Shown in pieces: positions 52,696 through 63,319 of a DNA stretch of 64,000 bases. The first letter of the stretch is position 1. The number at the start of each line of letters is the position of its first letter. The position numbers were made by a program, and so were the translations under genes. A model generated the notes under the pieces. It had not been told where the DNA came from. It did no database searches and saw nothing but the letters and a program-made list of their open reading frames with translations. The stretch is taken from NCBI GenBank assembly GCA_024195585.1, contig SWBL01000017.1, forward strand, positions 62,001-126,000. The letters are read 5' to 3'. Source of the stretch: Aureobasidium sp. EXF-3400 (lineage: Eukaryota > Ascomycota > Dothideomycetes > Dothideales > Saccotheciaceae).

Positions 52696-53973
52696 TCATG
52701 AGAAGTTCTCGAGCGTCCATACTCGCACTTCGCCGTCGTCGCCGGTACTGATGATGATTTCTTCGTCGTCACTACGACGGCCAGAATCACTTCTCTTGGC
52801 CCAGCACACGTGGTTGATCTCAAAAACATCATGAGCATCCCCAACCTCGGCCACAGCAACCCACTCGGTCTTTGCGATTTCCTTGGGTCCATCTGTGGTC
52901 TCTATTTGTGTGTATGCATTGTCGGCTGCCCATTGCTCCTTGTAGACCACGATCTTGCCATCACTACCTGTGCTGACTAACAGACCGGTAGTCTTGCTCC
53001 ATGACACAGAGTAGACGGCGCGTTCGTGTTGTTGAGGTAGAGCGGCTTCGGGGACCCATTCTTCCTCGATGGTGTTTGTCTTAATGATACTCGGCATTCT
53101 GGGGCCTGTTTGAGGAGCACCGTTGGGTTTGTCTTTGGGAATACGGCGCCAGATGCGGATGCTGAGGTCGTCGGAACAACTGGCAAGGCGTGGACCGGCG
53201 GCTTCTCTGAGGTCGAGCAGTCTTTGCTGTTGCTCTGTGGTGGCTTTGAGATGTTGTTTTGTGGCGCCCTCGAATTCGACCCACCAGACTGTACCGCTGT
53301 GGCCTGCTAGTACGGCGCAGCAGCCCCAGTCGTCAATATCCTCCCTCCACAGTCGAATGTTGTCGTCGTAGCTGGACGAGGCGAGGAGTTCTTCTGATGG
53401 GTGCCAGCACACACACTTGACATCGCCCTCGTGCTCTTGTAAGACAGCGACCGTCTCAAAGTTGTCATCTTCCAGCTCTTCCCAGATCCAGACACTCTTA
53501 TCGCGACTGCAGGTAGCGAGCAATGGCGAGGTGGGACTAAAGGCCAAACTCTTGATCTCTGACTCGTGGCCATCGAGGACGACAGCAAAGCGCCACTCGT
53601 CGTCCTCATCACCACCTCCGTCTTTTGTAAAGTCGACTTCGTTATCCTCTGACTTGTTCACCTTGCCACTGTTGCCCTCCCATCTTCTCCAGATACCGGC
53701 GCTGGCATCGAAACTGCCTGTCGCAAGTACGCTCTCGCCAGTAGCGGAGGTGCCGCTGTCGGGCTTCCAGGCTACACTCCGGATGGAGCGTTTATGGCCT
53801 CCGGTGATGTTGCTGACGAGGTTGAACGAGTTGAGCGAGTAGACGCGCACGCTGCGGTCACTGCATGCTGTTGCGACGATGGGGAGGTTCGGATGCGGCG
53901 ACGAGAGCCATGTGCGTGTGTTGGAGGCTGGTGTCAATGTCGCCAATGGCGCAATAGTAGCTTTCGTAGTCAT
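52696..53973 (-). CDS. cia1: Cytosolic iron-sulfur assembly WD40 protein Cia1, 425 aa
   Basis: A single exon. Cia1 is the WD40 member of the CIA targeting complex (with Cia2 and Met18/MMS19) that loads iron-sulfur clusters into cytosolic and nuclear proteins. Seven WD repeats can be traced, e.g. GHKRSIRSVAWKPDSG, GHESEIKSLAFSPTSPLLAT, EHEGDVKCVCWHPSEELLAS, GHSGTVWWVEF and the closing strand DGEVRVWTLE. The protein follows yeast Cia1 and human CIAO1 in order and spacing, with fungal insertions after repeats 2 and 5. The Met at 53973 (TCTACCATG context) is preferred; the frame is open 18 bases further. It is divergent from the gene at 54188, with a 214-bp promoter between. Confidence 0.93.
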   Translation of the reverse strand: MTTKATIAPLATLTPASNTRTWLSSPHPNLPIVATACSDRSVRVYSLNSFNLVSNITGGHKRSIRSVAWKPDSGTSATGESVLATGSFDASAGIWRRWEGNSGKVNKSEDNEVDFTKDGGGDEDDEWRFAVVLDGHESEIKSLAFSPTSPLLATCSRDKSVWIWEELEDDNFETVAVLQEHEGDVKCVCWHPSEELLASSSYDDNIRLWREDIDDWGCCAVLAGHSGTVWWVEFEGATKQHLKATTEQQQRLLDLREAAGPRLASCSDDLSIRIWRRIPKDKPNGAPQTGPRMPSIIKTNTIEEEWVPEAALPQQHERAVYSVSWSKTTGLLVSTGSDGKIVVYKEQWAADNAYTQIETTDGPKEIAKTEWVAVAEVGDAHDVFEINHVCWAKRSDSGRRSDDEEIIISTGDDGEVRVWTLENFS

Positions 53974-54187
53974 GGTAGACTCTCGCATCAATTGACGATT
54001 GTTGAGTTACAGCAATTGCCTTGGACCAGAGTCGAGATTGTGACTGTTGCGATTTATCCCAAGTACGTCAGCGACCCTGCCCCGCTGTCGGAATCCATCT
54101 CAATCGATTTATCGCACAAACCTGTCTCGTTCCTCCTTCGACTTCTCCGAGAATCAGATTTTCGCTCTACACTACTATATATACATT

Positions 54188-55162
54188 ATGGATATCGATA
54201 CCTCCATTTCCACCGACTCGCCTAGCGGACCAGTCTCAACACGCACACAGCTAAAATGGACAAACGACATGGAACAAACCTTTATCACTACCATGAAAAC
54301 GTTGCGACGTCCTCCCACCAAAAACGTCCCATCGGGGTTCACCAAAGACGCTTATAAACGCGTCGCCGAGATCATCAAGGACAAATCAACACAACCTGAT
54401 TTATGTGATCATGTGCGTATGAAGAACAAGTTGGGAGCTTTGAGGAACGATTGGAGAACCTACTCGAATCTCCTCAACATGCAATGGCCGGCTCTACCAA
54501 ACGGTCTACCTACCAATACCGACGAGGTGTTGGAAATCTACTACACAGAGCATGATCCAAATGCCAGAAAGTTCCGAGCTGCTCCCTTGAGGCATTTTGA
54601 TGAGTTGACTGAGCTATTTGACCCTGAGAGGGAGAGAGAGCAGCGCTTGAACTCGCCATCCACATCTATATCTGGTAGCCTTCCCCAATCTCTGCCACTA
54701 CCACATTCACCTTACGAGCCTGTTGTACCACAAGAGCAACCTACTGTCCAAGTCACTGGTCTACAGACCACTTTGGTACCCGCCACCAACAATCCCTACA
54801 CCTCTCAATCCTCCACCAAACGAGCAGCCGAGGCTTCCATCTCCAGTCAAGCCAAACGCGTCCTCATGGGTGAGTCTGTACCTCCACAACCGCGAGCTAT
54901 AGATACGCTGCGCGCATACTATGGCAACACATCTCAGATCTCACCTGTAGTCGCCGCAACTGCTCTGTTCAAGGCCACCTTCGCTTCCCTGCCAACACGC
55001 CAAAGAGTTGCTGTCGTCCAGCACTTTGCAGAGCCAAATATGGCCGAGATCTTTTTGCATACTGATGAAGGAGTGAGGGAAGGCTTGGTCAGAGATTGGA
55101 TCGTCGCGGCTGGGATCATACCCGCAAGCTCTTTGAGGCCTGATGCGTCCTCTAGATCTTGA
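54188..55162 (+). CDS. Myb/SANT-like DNA-binding domain protein, 324 aa
   Basis: A single exon; the Met at 54188 starts MDIDTSISTDSPSG and lies just before the domain. Residues about 22-140 match the Myb_DNA-bind_3 type: LKWTNDMEQTFITTMK (first Trp and helix), FTKDAYKRVAEIIKD, RMKNKLGALRNDWRTYSNLL and EVLEIYYTEHDPNARKFRAAPLRHFDELTELF. This domain is found in transposon-associated and domesticated regulators in fungi and plants. The second half is disordered with Pro/Gln-rich stretches and ends in a helical segment (VVAATALFKATFASLPTRQRVAVVQHFA) that may mediate dimerisation. No transposase or terminal repeats are nearby, so it may be a host regulator. Confidence 0.78.
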   Translation: MDIDTSISTDSPSGPVSTRTQLKWTNDMEQTFITTMKTLRRPPTKNVPSGFTKDAYKRVAEIIKDKSTQPDLCDHVRMKNKLGALRNDWRTYSNLLNMQWPALPNGLPTNTDEVLEIYYTEHDPNARKFRAAPLRHFDELTELFDPEREREQRLNSPSTSISGSLPQSLPLPHSPYEPVVPQEQPTVQVTGLQTTLVPATNNPYTSQSSTKRAAEASISSQAKRVLMGESVPPQPRAIDTLRAYYGNTSQISPVVAATALFKATFASLPTRQRVAVVQHFAEPNMAEIFLHTDEGVREGLVRDWIVAAGIIPASSLRPDASSRS

Positions 55163-55490
55163 GGAGCGAGATTCTGACACTGACTTCAACGTTTCTCTTT
55201 GGCACAATAATGATTGTTAACACTGCTGCACTACTCGTCACTTCTGAGACTTCCTAGAACATTAACACCAACCCGATCACTCGTCTTTCGAACTTCAAGC
55301 AAAGTAAGCCCATGGACTGACCCGACAACTCGGTTTACCCAAGCACTATTCTTTGCTTAGAATCTCCTGATGACGTGAAGTATACATGTCGCGAGTCCCA
55401 TATTCTCCATACACAAACAGAGCGGTGGCAAACAACTCTGGAATAAAGCTCAGTGCTCCTCGACGTCACCCTCACCTCAAGACACTCATC
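55163..55490. other. Intergenic region
   Basis: Between the Myb-like gene and the broken gene. No gene seen. Confidence 0.5.
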
Positions 55491-56049
55491 ATGTCTTCCA
55501 TCATCGAATAAGAAAAACTAGTCCCAGCAATGCTCGACCTCACAGACTCCATCATCCGACTCCCGTAAGCCACGTCCCACCGCGAAGGCTGCAGTAAACA
55601 CACAATCACCGCTCTAGACACCCTCATTATCCGGGAACGTAGGACCATAGAACGTCAAAGCACAATCTTCGTCGATCTGCGGGACAGACTTTCAGATGTA
55701 AGGAATCAGCTTCTCGCAGTACGAAGAGGCTCAAAGACCAGTATTTCTATGGACGGAATCAAAGTCGAAGATGAAGATGAAGATGAGGATGAAGATGACA
55801 AGGTGGATATATCACATATGGCCGAGTTGCAAAGACTTGATGAGAGTCCGAGACAGGTGGTGAGTCTTTTTGTGATCTGGAGGATGTGGATACTTGGCTA
55901 AAGATCGAGAGCAGGAGTTATCTGCTAAAGCTGCAGCGTCGACTTTGTACGATTTGCAGAATATCTACTCACGAATGGCTGAGCGATATGCGGCTGATCT
56001 CGCCAAAGCAGAAGCTGATGCAGATTCTAATTGGACGGAAGATGCTTAG
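55491..56049 (+). pseudogene. Small helical-protein gene with two in-frame TAA codons (pseudogene or unusual splicing)
   Basis: From the ATG at 55491 one frame stays protein-like to 55859, except for TAA at 55509-55511 and 55566-55568. It then joins across a good 52-nt intron (55860-55911; GTGAGT donor, CTAAA branch-like site, GAG-AG end) to a last exon 55912-56049 ending in TAG. The readable parts are helical and charged: ITALDTLIIRERRTIERQ, FVDLRDRLSDVRNQLLAV, an Asp/Glu run (KVEDEDEDEDEDD) and QELSAKAAASTLYDLQ. Both stops could come from CAA by one C-to-T change. Alternatively translation starts at 55530 and a 30-nt GT-AG intron (55565-55594) removes the second stop in phase; introns that short are very rare. 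No family recognised. Confidence 0.55.
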
Positions 56050-56205
56050 TGGGAATATTTATGGGTTGGTGTAGCAGGAGTCAAGAGCGCTGTTGCTGGG
56101 TTATGATTTGCTTTGGCATCAGGAAGAGCCAGAATGAATATGGATATCTTTCGCTCGCTTTCTCTGTGTACTGCAAAAAATGTTCCAAGGAAAAAGATCC
56201 CTAGC

Positions 56206-56913
56206 CTATTGCTTCCCAAGCTTCTTCGAGAACAGAATCATACCACCAGCAATATCGTGAAGCGGATTCTCCTCACCACCTTCACTAGCCCACCCAACTT
56301 CCTGATCAACCCCATACCGCTTATAAAACCCATCCTTGTTATTCGCACTCACCAAACTAACACATATGCCTTCTTCCTCCGCACGCTCAATGCCCCATCT
56401 AAGCAACTCTTTGCCATAGCCATGACCTTGATATTCAGGCCCAGTGCCCAAAAGAGCCAAGTACCAGTTTTCAAGTCTCTCGGGAGTTTTCCAATAGTAA
56501 TCTGTGAAGGGACCCGCGCGTTCTAGTACATCGAGTTGAGAGGGATCTGCAGCGCGGTTGGGATAGATGAGAGAGCTGAGTTGGTTGTAGATGGGAATGA
56601 TGAAGCGGCCGGTGAACCATGCAGACCATGATTGGGAAGCAGCGAGGCGATCTCCACCAGGTCCTTTACGCATCCAGACTGCCACGCCAGTTATAGTTGC
56701 AGAGTTGTCCTTTGGATGCGAAACCATGACTCTGGTGTGGCCATCAAAGAAATCTGTTCGTAGTTGTCGTAAGAAGAACAGGTACATGTCTCCTGGAAAT
56801 GCCGATCTGTTTGGGTGGATCCGTTGACCGAATAAATCCTCATCGAAGAATGCTTTGGCGCAGACATGTGCTGCCGGTAGCAGGTCTGCAAAGCTGGCTG
56901 GTCTGATGGGCAT
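56206..56913 (-). CDS. GNAT-family N-acetyltransferase, 235 aa
   Basis: A single exon. The fold starts with IRPASFADLLPAAHVCAKAF, has a long middle insert with Trp-rich helices (SWSAWFTGRFIIPIYNQL), and the acetyl-CoA-binding motif A reads LALLGTGPEYQGHGYGKELLRWGIERA (core QGHGYG), followed by LVSANNKDGFYKRYG, the motif-B region that ends the domain. These features place it in the fungal GNAT group that acetylates small amines or protein termini. Cytosolic; no targeting signal. The substrate is unknown. The gene ends 157 bp past the broken gene on the other strand. Confidence 0.88.
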   Translation of the reverse strand: MPIRPASFADLLPAAHVCAKAFFDEDLFGQRIHPNRSAFPGDMYLFFLRQLRTDFFDGHTRVMVSHPKDNSATITGVAVWMRKGPGGDRLAASQSWSAWFTGRFIIPIYNQLSSLIYPNRAADPSQLDVLERAGPFTDYYWKTPERLENWYLALLGTGPEYQGHGYGKELLRWGIERAEEEGICVSLVSANNKDGFYKRYGVDQEVGWASEGGEENPLHDIAGGMILFSKKLGKQ

Positions 56914-57995
56914 GTTTGACTTCTCGCAGAGAGTTGTTGAACTATGTGCTAGAGGGAGGAATGTCGAGATGCGTGATCGCTTGTATGACAGCTAGACAAC
57001 AGGTTGAGATTTATTCAAGAGTAGAGATGTAGTACAGAAGAAGCAGATAAGATGTGGGTAATTACATAGGTAATCAGATTGCCAGAATCCACATCAAGAA
57101 CATCGAGACAGGTCAACAATCCTGGATAAACTCGTGTTCGTCGGCTTTTTTGTTCGATCGCGTGGACCTACCACTTTGGGATTATGAGGCAGGGTCGTCC
57201 TCTCGACTACAATTTCGAGCACCATCAAGGTATCTATAACAATGTTTCTAGCCAAACCCATTCTCTCATAGAACACGACTTCCGTGGCCATAGAAAGTAT
57301 ATTCTGTGCCGAAAGTTGGTGGGAAGAGCAGCTCAGGGGTCGCTGAGTGATTTCGGGCACGCAGTGTGTCAGATCTGCGAGGTTTCAATGGGAGTCGAAC
57401 ACAAAGACAGCACATTTGAGTAGAGGGAAGAATATTTGAATCGTTAAACGTGAATATCATTGAGTGGGGAGTCTGGAAAACTTGTTCTACAGACAGCGAG
57501 TCCAAACGGACCACCGAGAAAGCTCGCCCTTGCTTTTGTTTGCACATCGTCAGTCGTTCTCGAAAAAAATCCCTCTTTCAGAAAACCTTTATCCTCCCAG
57601 GAAGACCCAACTTTTCGTCTGCTTTTTTACTCTACTGCAGCCCGCAGTGATATGATGAAGTAGTGATGAAAGAAAATGTAACAAGAAAAACGCCCTTGAC
57701 CGGCCATACCCAGGCCAAACCTATGTTATCGCTCAATGTGTAGTTGTTGAAAAATGAAACAGAAGAAAAGGATACAGAAAAAGATAATCCATCGACCGCC
57801 CAGCGGTGGCGGCTGATCCGATGTGCGCCAGGAAAGTTGCTTCTTTTCTTCCGCTTGAGTAGAGTTGTTGGACAAAGGAGATTAGAGAAAACTGGGGCTG
57901 CAAGAAGACCACCGAAACCGGAGAATATACAGTGGGAAGAATTGAGAGATACGAGAGATGCACAAAAAAGGGCGAGTGTGGTGGTAGCGTTGAGA
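56914..57995. other. Intergenic region
   Basis: Promoter of the GNAT gene and 3' flank of the kinase gene. Several frames of 60-145 codons occur on both strands but none looks coding. No gene seen. Confidence 0.5.
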
Positions 57996-60116
57996 CTACA
58001 AGTGGAGGTCGTGCCAACCTCCAACCCACTCAAGGTCGCCAATGTCGTCGTCATCCAGAGAATCAACATATGGCTTGTTCGACTTCAACAACTGCTGTCC
58101 GCAGGTAGCGGGCTGAGTGCGAGGCTTGCTGATAGGCGAGTTGAAGAAGTTCTGAGGCTCTGGGTGGCGACGCCAGTCGCGGTTGCTTTGCCACAAATCA
58201 TGAGGAGGTGACACCTGAGAGTTGCTCTGAGGTTTGCGCTCCCATGCAGCGGCATTTGCAGTATAAGAAGGTGTGTTCGCGGCCATTGGGCTGTCCTTGC
58301 GCCAGCTAGTAGCACGTCCACGAGATTTGGGGTTCTTGGCACTGGTGCCGAACGGAGCGAAGCTGAATTTCTCGGTCTTTTCAGGCTTCTCAGTCTTCTG
58401 AGGCGTGACAGGAGCAGGCTTGGCTGAAGAAGAAGAGGTTGCTTCGTTCTTGTTTCCACGTCTGAGGTTGCCCAAAGCCGACCATTTATCAACGATGGAA
58501 CGCTTGGAAGGCGGCGAGTACTTCTGCAAAGCGGGTGCAGATGCAGCAACGCCGACGATCGGCTGAGGAATAGAAGCACCGGGGATGTCGCGAGCCTCGT
58601 CGGCAATCTTGAGCTCACTCAGACCACGAGGAGTCGAAGAACGACCAGAAGCGTTCTTGATGTCCATGGCGGCAGTAACAGCTGAAAGAGGACTAGGCTC
58701 GAAAGGCTTTACAGTGGTACAGCGTTCCAGGCTTGCTGTTGACTTGAAGGCGGGGTGCTGCAGCTCCTCCTCTTCGTCCTCCTCCCAAAGATCACTCCAG
58801 CTCTTGGAGAAGTTCTCATCCATGTTGCCATAGACGGAAGCCAATGCTCTGGAGCTCTTGATGGGGACGGATGAAGAGATGGGAACTGGTCTAGAGAAAG
58901 CGTGGCCAATAAGCTCGGCAGAGTTGTTGGCGGACTTGTATGACATGCCCAGAGAAGACTCGATGGCCGAGTTCAACGAGGTCGAATCAGGATCCGTGGA
59001 AGTGAACCAACTCTTGCCAGTGTTTTCCTTCTCTTCGGGGAAGAGATCCTCAGTGTAGCTTTCATTGTCAAGAATGACCGAGAGTTGACGACCATGCTTC
59101 TGCGAAGTCTCGCGCAAAGCCTTTGCCCATGGGAAGCAGCCACCATTGTCGATGGTAGGGCTTGTGATGGAAGGAGTGCGCAAAGGCTCACGGTTGAGAG
59201 TGGCACGGATAGGATCACGATCCTCGATGCAGAAGTCATCCATAGCGTCGTCATCGGTGGTGAAGCTAACAACCGATTTGAGGGCGGAGCGAACAGCAGC
59301 CAAAGAGCGCTTGGTAGGGTCGAGAGCAAGACAATGCATCAAGACGTTGAAAGTGTCCTGAGACATGGTTGGGAAGACGTCGAACAGAGACTGGCGGTCC
59401 ATGACGAAGTCGTCAAAGATAGGATCTGACTGAGTGGGGGTAGCAAATGGGTTGCGAGAGAACAAGACGTTCAACAAGCAGATACCAATAGCCCAGACAT
59501 CAGCAGTGGCCGGACAGTAGCCCTGAGTATAGCTTGTCTCTTGGAATTGCTCAGGAGCCATGTAACGATCGCTGCCAACGGCGTACTCTGTGGACCACTT
59601 GTCTCTGGTAGCAAGGCCAAAGTCACCAAGCTTCATCGAGCCCGATTGAGTCAAGAAGATGTTCTCGGGCTTGATGTCACGGTGGTAGACTCCCTTGGCG
59701 TGCATGAACTCGACAGCAGAGATCAGCTGCATCATGAAGTCACGCACGTGCTCAGTTTCCAAAGGACCTCTGTTGAGACGAATTGCCTCATAGAGATCTC
59801 CGTTGGGGCAGAACTCGATGACCAGATACGTGTGATGCTCTGTCTCAAAAGTGTCAAGAAGACTGACAATGTTTGGGTGCGAGCCGAGGTGGGAGTGGAT
59901 CTCCAGCTCCTCGGAACGCTCATCAACAGCCATGGCGGTAGGGGAGAGGTCCGAACCTGATTCCTTGGTGATGCACTTGATGGCAACAGTAGCATCAGTC
60001 TTGACGTTCTTGGCCAGGAAGACCATTCCGAAGGAACCGTGGTTGAGAGGAGACAAGGTTTGATAGCGACCATCCAGAAGGAGGTCCTGGTCAAATTGTT
60101 TCCGCATGCTATCCAT
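57996..60116 (-). CDS. Ser/Thr protein kinase, Ksp1/Ran1-like, 706 aa
   Basis: A single exon. The kinase domain spans about residues 14-285: Gly-loop LNHGSFGMVF, VAIK lysine (VAIKCITKE), catalytic loop YHRDIKPENIF, DFG (LGDFGLATRD), and APE-region MAPEQFQE. The helix with DVWAIGICLLNVL and the short C-lobe match the fungal Ksp1 and S. pombe Ran1/Pat1 group, which links nutrient/TORC1 or PKA signalling to growth, autophagy and differentiation (family knowledge). A roughly 400-residue disordered regulatory tail follows, rich in Ser and basic residues, and ends in a conserved-looking acidic/aromatic tag (DLEWVGGWHDLHL). The extra-long upstream gap (60117-63319) suggests a long leader. Confidence 0.87.
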   Translation of the reverse strand: MDSMRKQFDQDLLLDGRYQTLSPLNHGSFGMVFLAKNVKTDATVAIKCITKESGSDLSPTAMAVDERSEELEIHSHLGSHPNIVSLLDTFETEHHTYLVIEFCPNGDLYEAIRLNRGPLETEHVRDFMMQLISAVEFMHAKGVYHRDIKPENIFLTQSGSMKLGDFGLATRDKWSTEYAVGSDRYMAPEQFQETSYTQGYCPATADVWAIGICLLNVLFSRNPFATPTQSDPIFDDFVMDRQSLFDVFPTMSQDTFNVLMHCLALDPTKRSLAAVRSALKSVVSFTTDDDAMDDFCIEDRDPIRATLNREPLRTPSITSPTIDNGGCFPWAKALRETSQKHGRQLSVILDNESYTEDLFPEEKENTGKSWFTSTDPDSTSLNSAIESSLGMSYKSANNSAELIGHAFSRPVPISSSVPIKSSRALASVYGNMDENFSKSWSDLWEEDEEEELQHPAFKSTASLERCTTVKPFEPSPLSAVTAAMDIKNASGRSSTPRGLSELKIADEARDIPGASIPQPIVGVAASAPALQKYSPPSKRSIVDKWSALGNLRRGNKNEATSSSSAKPAPVTPQKTEKPEKTEKFSFAPFGTSAKNPKSRGRATSWRKDSPMAANTPSYTANAAAWERKPQSNSQVSPPHDLWQSNRDWRRHPEPQNFFNSPISKPRTQPATCGQQLLKSNKPYVDSLDDDDIGDLEWVGGWHDLHL

Positions 60117-63100
60117 TTGAGCGATGATGTGTTGTGAGGGTTAGAGATGAGACGTAAAAGGGTTTGAGACTCCGAAAACCAGCTTGGAGACGAGAGGTGA
60201 CACCGAAAAGCTATACAAGCCGATCGGAAGAGATGGCCTTGGTGTCGACCGGAGAGAACGATCTAAGCAACAGTGCTAACCACGGATGGCGTAGAAGAAG
60301 GCTGCAACAAACAAGTCCGCCAGAGATGAGGATGGTAAATGATGGGATGGATCAACAGTATAGACGCAACGAACCAGAGGAGAAGGGATCAAAGCCCCAA
60401 ACGCACTATGAATAAGAAATAGTAGAGGACGTTAATGTGAGCATCGAATAAATGGTGTATTGAAAGGAGGTCCGGCAGCAAGATTGGCAAGCTGGGAGGT
60501 TGATGGGCGGACCCAGAGGTGAAAGTGAGGTGCGTCTGGCGTGTCAAGCAGTGGAGGAGGAGCTTTGATGGAGGTGGCTGTTGTCTTCTTTGTTGTCGGT
60601 GTAGGTGGGGGCGGACTGTACAGAATCGAGGGACTTGTTGCCGGCAGAGGGTCAGACGACGAGGTCGACGAGAGGATCAATGCAGCTTGGTAAGAGTGCT
60701 GGAAGCCAATTGATGGTGGTTGACGTGAACCTTGTCGAGTTGCTGAGGACTTGAGGCTTCAGAGAGATGGATGTTGACAGGCAGGAAGCCGAAGGAAGCC
60801 GTTGAGGTGCGAGCTGATACGACGGAGGCGGCGGGAGCTGACGGTCGCTGGACTCTGAAGCTTGCTGAAAGAAACAGGCAACACTCGGGCAGATGGAAGT
60901 CCAAAGCTCTTGATCGAACAATGAAACAGATGGAGGAAGTCGCAGGGTCCAAGGAGAGAGGGAGAGCTGAGGTGTTTCGGTGTAATCGGCTATCGGCGCT
61001 TGCTCTCTCGACTACCGCTTTCGTCGGGGTAACGCGAGGAATGCAACGGCGACTAGATTGGCAGGAACGATGCGAAACACTCGAGCTGAGGCAGTAGGTA
61101 CGGAGTGAGAATTGGAAGGTGGTGAAAGCTTAGGAGACGGGCGGTTCAATGAGGTTAAAGGGAAACAAGAGAGCTTAGCGGTGTGAGTCGAAGGATAGAG
61201 AGGGCAGGACGACAGCAGAAGGAGGTGGAACCCCGTCGGCGACAAGTCCCGACCAGTCACCTTCCACGCGCACGGATCCGCAAATGGCCCGATGCCGTTG
61301 TTAGTTACATCAATAGAACCGCCACACCTTTTGCGTGCTCCCCGAGGCCCACCTGACCCAGAAGCCTTGGCCAACTCTATCCTGCCAGGCACGTCTCCGT
61401 TCGTCATTCTTTGTCTTGGAAACATGATTGAGAATATTCGGGAACCCAGCAGGCGTCATTTTGCCAGGCTCTTGCGAAACAACTCCCTGTTGCAACGACT
61501 TCGTCTTCGTAATCTCTGTCGTGATTGAAGCCTGAAACCCTCTCATGCCCCTACGTAACGCATTGTGCATGCCTGTTTTTGTCTGATTAGATTCGCATGC
61601 ACCGCCTTGTCAACAAACATTGTTCGATCCAGTCTGCTGTTTTGTTGCCGTATCAGCCTGGCGCTTTCTTTCTTCCAATCGCTTAAAACTCCTCCGTAGC
61701 CACATGTCTATCCTTATCTTTCTGAGATCGTCCGAATCAGAGCCCCGCGGTCCTTTGTCCCAGGGACGTGGCTTGATACGGCGACAGACATCTCACCACC
61801 ACCCCTGCCTCCCCCCGGCTTCGGACCAATCAATCTTCCCATGGGGTTGCTGCGGGAAGCCGCTGCCGATGTCTTGTATATTATGAAAATTTATACCATC
61901 CGAGAACACGTCGCAGTATTCGTGTTACCGTCTTACATTCTTTGCACACCTCAGAAACTAGTGCTTCCTTCGTTCAGCAGCCTGTCTCGAAGTCGCCTCT
62001 GCGAGACCGGCCCAGCCAAAGACGGTTGGATGAGTCACGTTGCAACTTGTGATTGCGATCGCAGACCGCAAAAGGAGCAGGTGATATCCTCATGAAACAG
62101 CGCAGCAGATTGATGAAGAGCATTCGCAATGCTATGCACAACCAGTTGTGCTGAATTGACCAACATGCCGATGATCCTCAGGTACCAACGTATCGAGCTC
62201 GAGCGTCAACGATGCTGCATGGCTCCGGCAAGCGGACGTGGGGCGCAGTGGAGTGCCTGCATCAAAACAATGTCGGTGTGCTTTACCAGAAAGATAAACG
62301 AATTCTTTGACGCCTGGAGTGTTTCCAGACCGATATTCTGTGTTGAACGAGCAGAGATTTTACCTCCGTGCCGCCTGTCCTGCGAGTCTGATCGACCGGC
62401 TGTAGAGGGCGTGTACAGTATGCATCGAGGATTCTCCGGCAAGCAGGTCACACGCAGGTCGTCAGTATGCAAACCAAAACGGCTAGCCACGACTATTGTC
62501 CTGTTGCTCGAGCGTCACGCTTGCCACCATGTTTCGCTTCCCAGATCTCCACGTGTTCGAGAGGAAAGCAACCACCAACATGCTTATCCCCTCCTTTTGT
62601 GCATAGTCCAGCGGTTATAGAAGCCCAGCCTTCTCGTAAGATGCAAGCTCCTTGGCCAACAAAAGAGATGCTTCAGGTACCGCTCAGTCTAGCATTGGCA
62701 TTATCAATCTCAGAACAAGTGCGCTTCTAGCCGGCGCCTCTTCGAAAGAAGGTCTTGCGGTCTGCGTCTAGCCGTCCAATAGGCAAAGGAACGGTATCAT
62801 TGTATAACGGGTGCAGTTGCCTCGGACCTCGAAGCTACACATATTGCCCCGCATGCACCTTGATACCGTACCTTGGACGAGACTGGCCACCAGCATGCGC
62901 CAGTAATGCAGTGAAGCGATAGCTTATGTATTGTGTACACCGCTCATCGAGCTCGAATAAAACTTGCCGTCCACTCGGGGAAGCTTCTGATTCTGAGGTG
63001 ACTTCGTTATTTACCATGTGCAAGTGGTCTGATAACATGTCTTCTTAACATAAGAAGGTAGAATCTACCCATGATGCGCCAATTGACACGTGTAACAAGC

Positions 63101-63319
63101 GAGTGTGATGTCTCATAGCTCTCAAAGGGTATTGTATTTGCAAAAAAGTGCTGGACAATTGGTTGACATCAAGGTGTGGATGGCCCAAAGTGCAGCTTGA
63201 GTCCCGAGAGAAGCCTTCCGAAGCAGCCCAAAGTGCAGCAGCGCCTAGACTTTTACACCGCACATTGTGCAACACTACAATTGAAGATAGCACCCAGCCA
63301 TCAGGACCAACAGAAAAAA
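60117..63319. other. 3.2-kb region without a clear gene
   Basis: Between the divergent kinase and enolase-phosphatase genes. It probably includes a long 5' leader of the kinase gene with several short upstream ORFs (for example minus-strand frames at 60680-60432 and 61425-61012), but none looks like a conserved protein. A minor T-rich tract lies near 61630-61680. No RNA gene was recognised by eye. Confidence 0.45.

Noticed and set aside
55860..55911. Frameshift explanation for the frame change in the broken gene (a frame reading VDTWLK here)
   Set aside because: A 52-nt intron with GTGAGT donor and a branch-like CTAAA joins the flanking frames in phase, which is simpler than two frameshifts.
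57380..57400. Possible tRNA B box on the minus strand (GTGTTCGACTCCC)
   Set aside because: No A box or cloverleaf could be folded in the neighbouring sequence.
58085..58618. 177-codon alternative frame in the kinase tail
   Set aside because: Shadow of the disordered kinase C-terminus on the same strand; no independent support.
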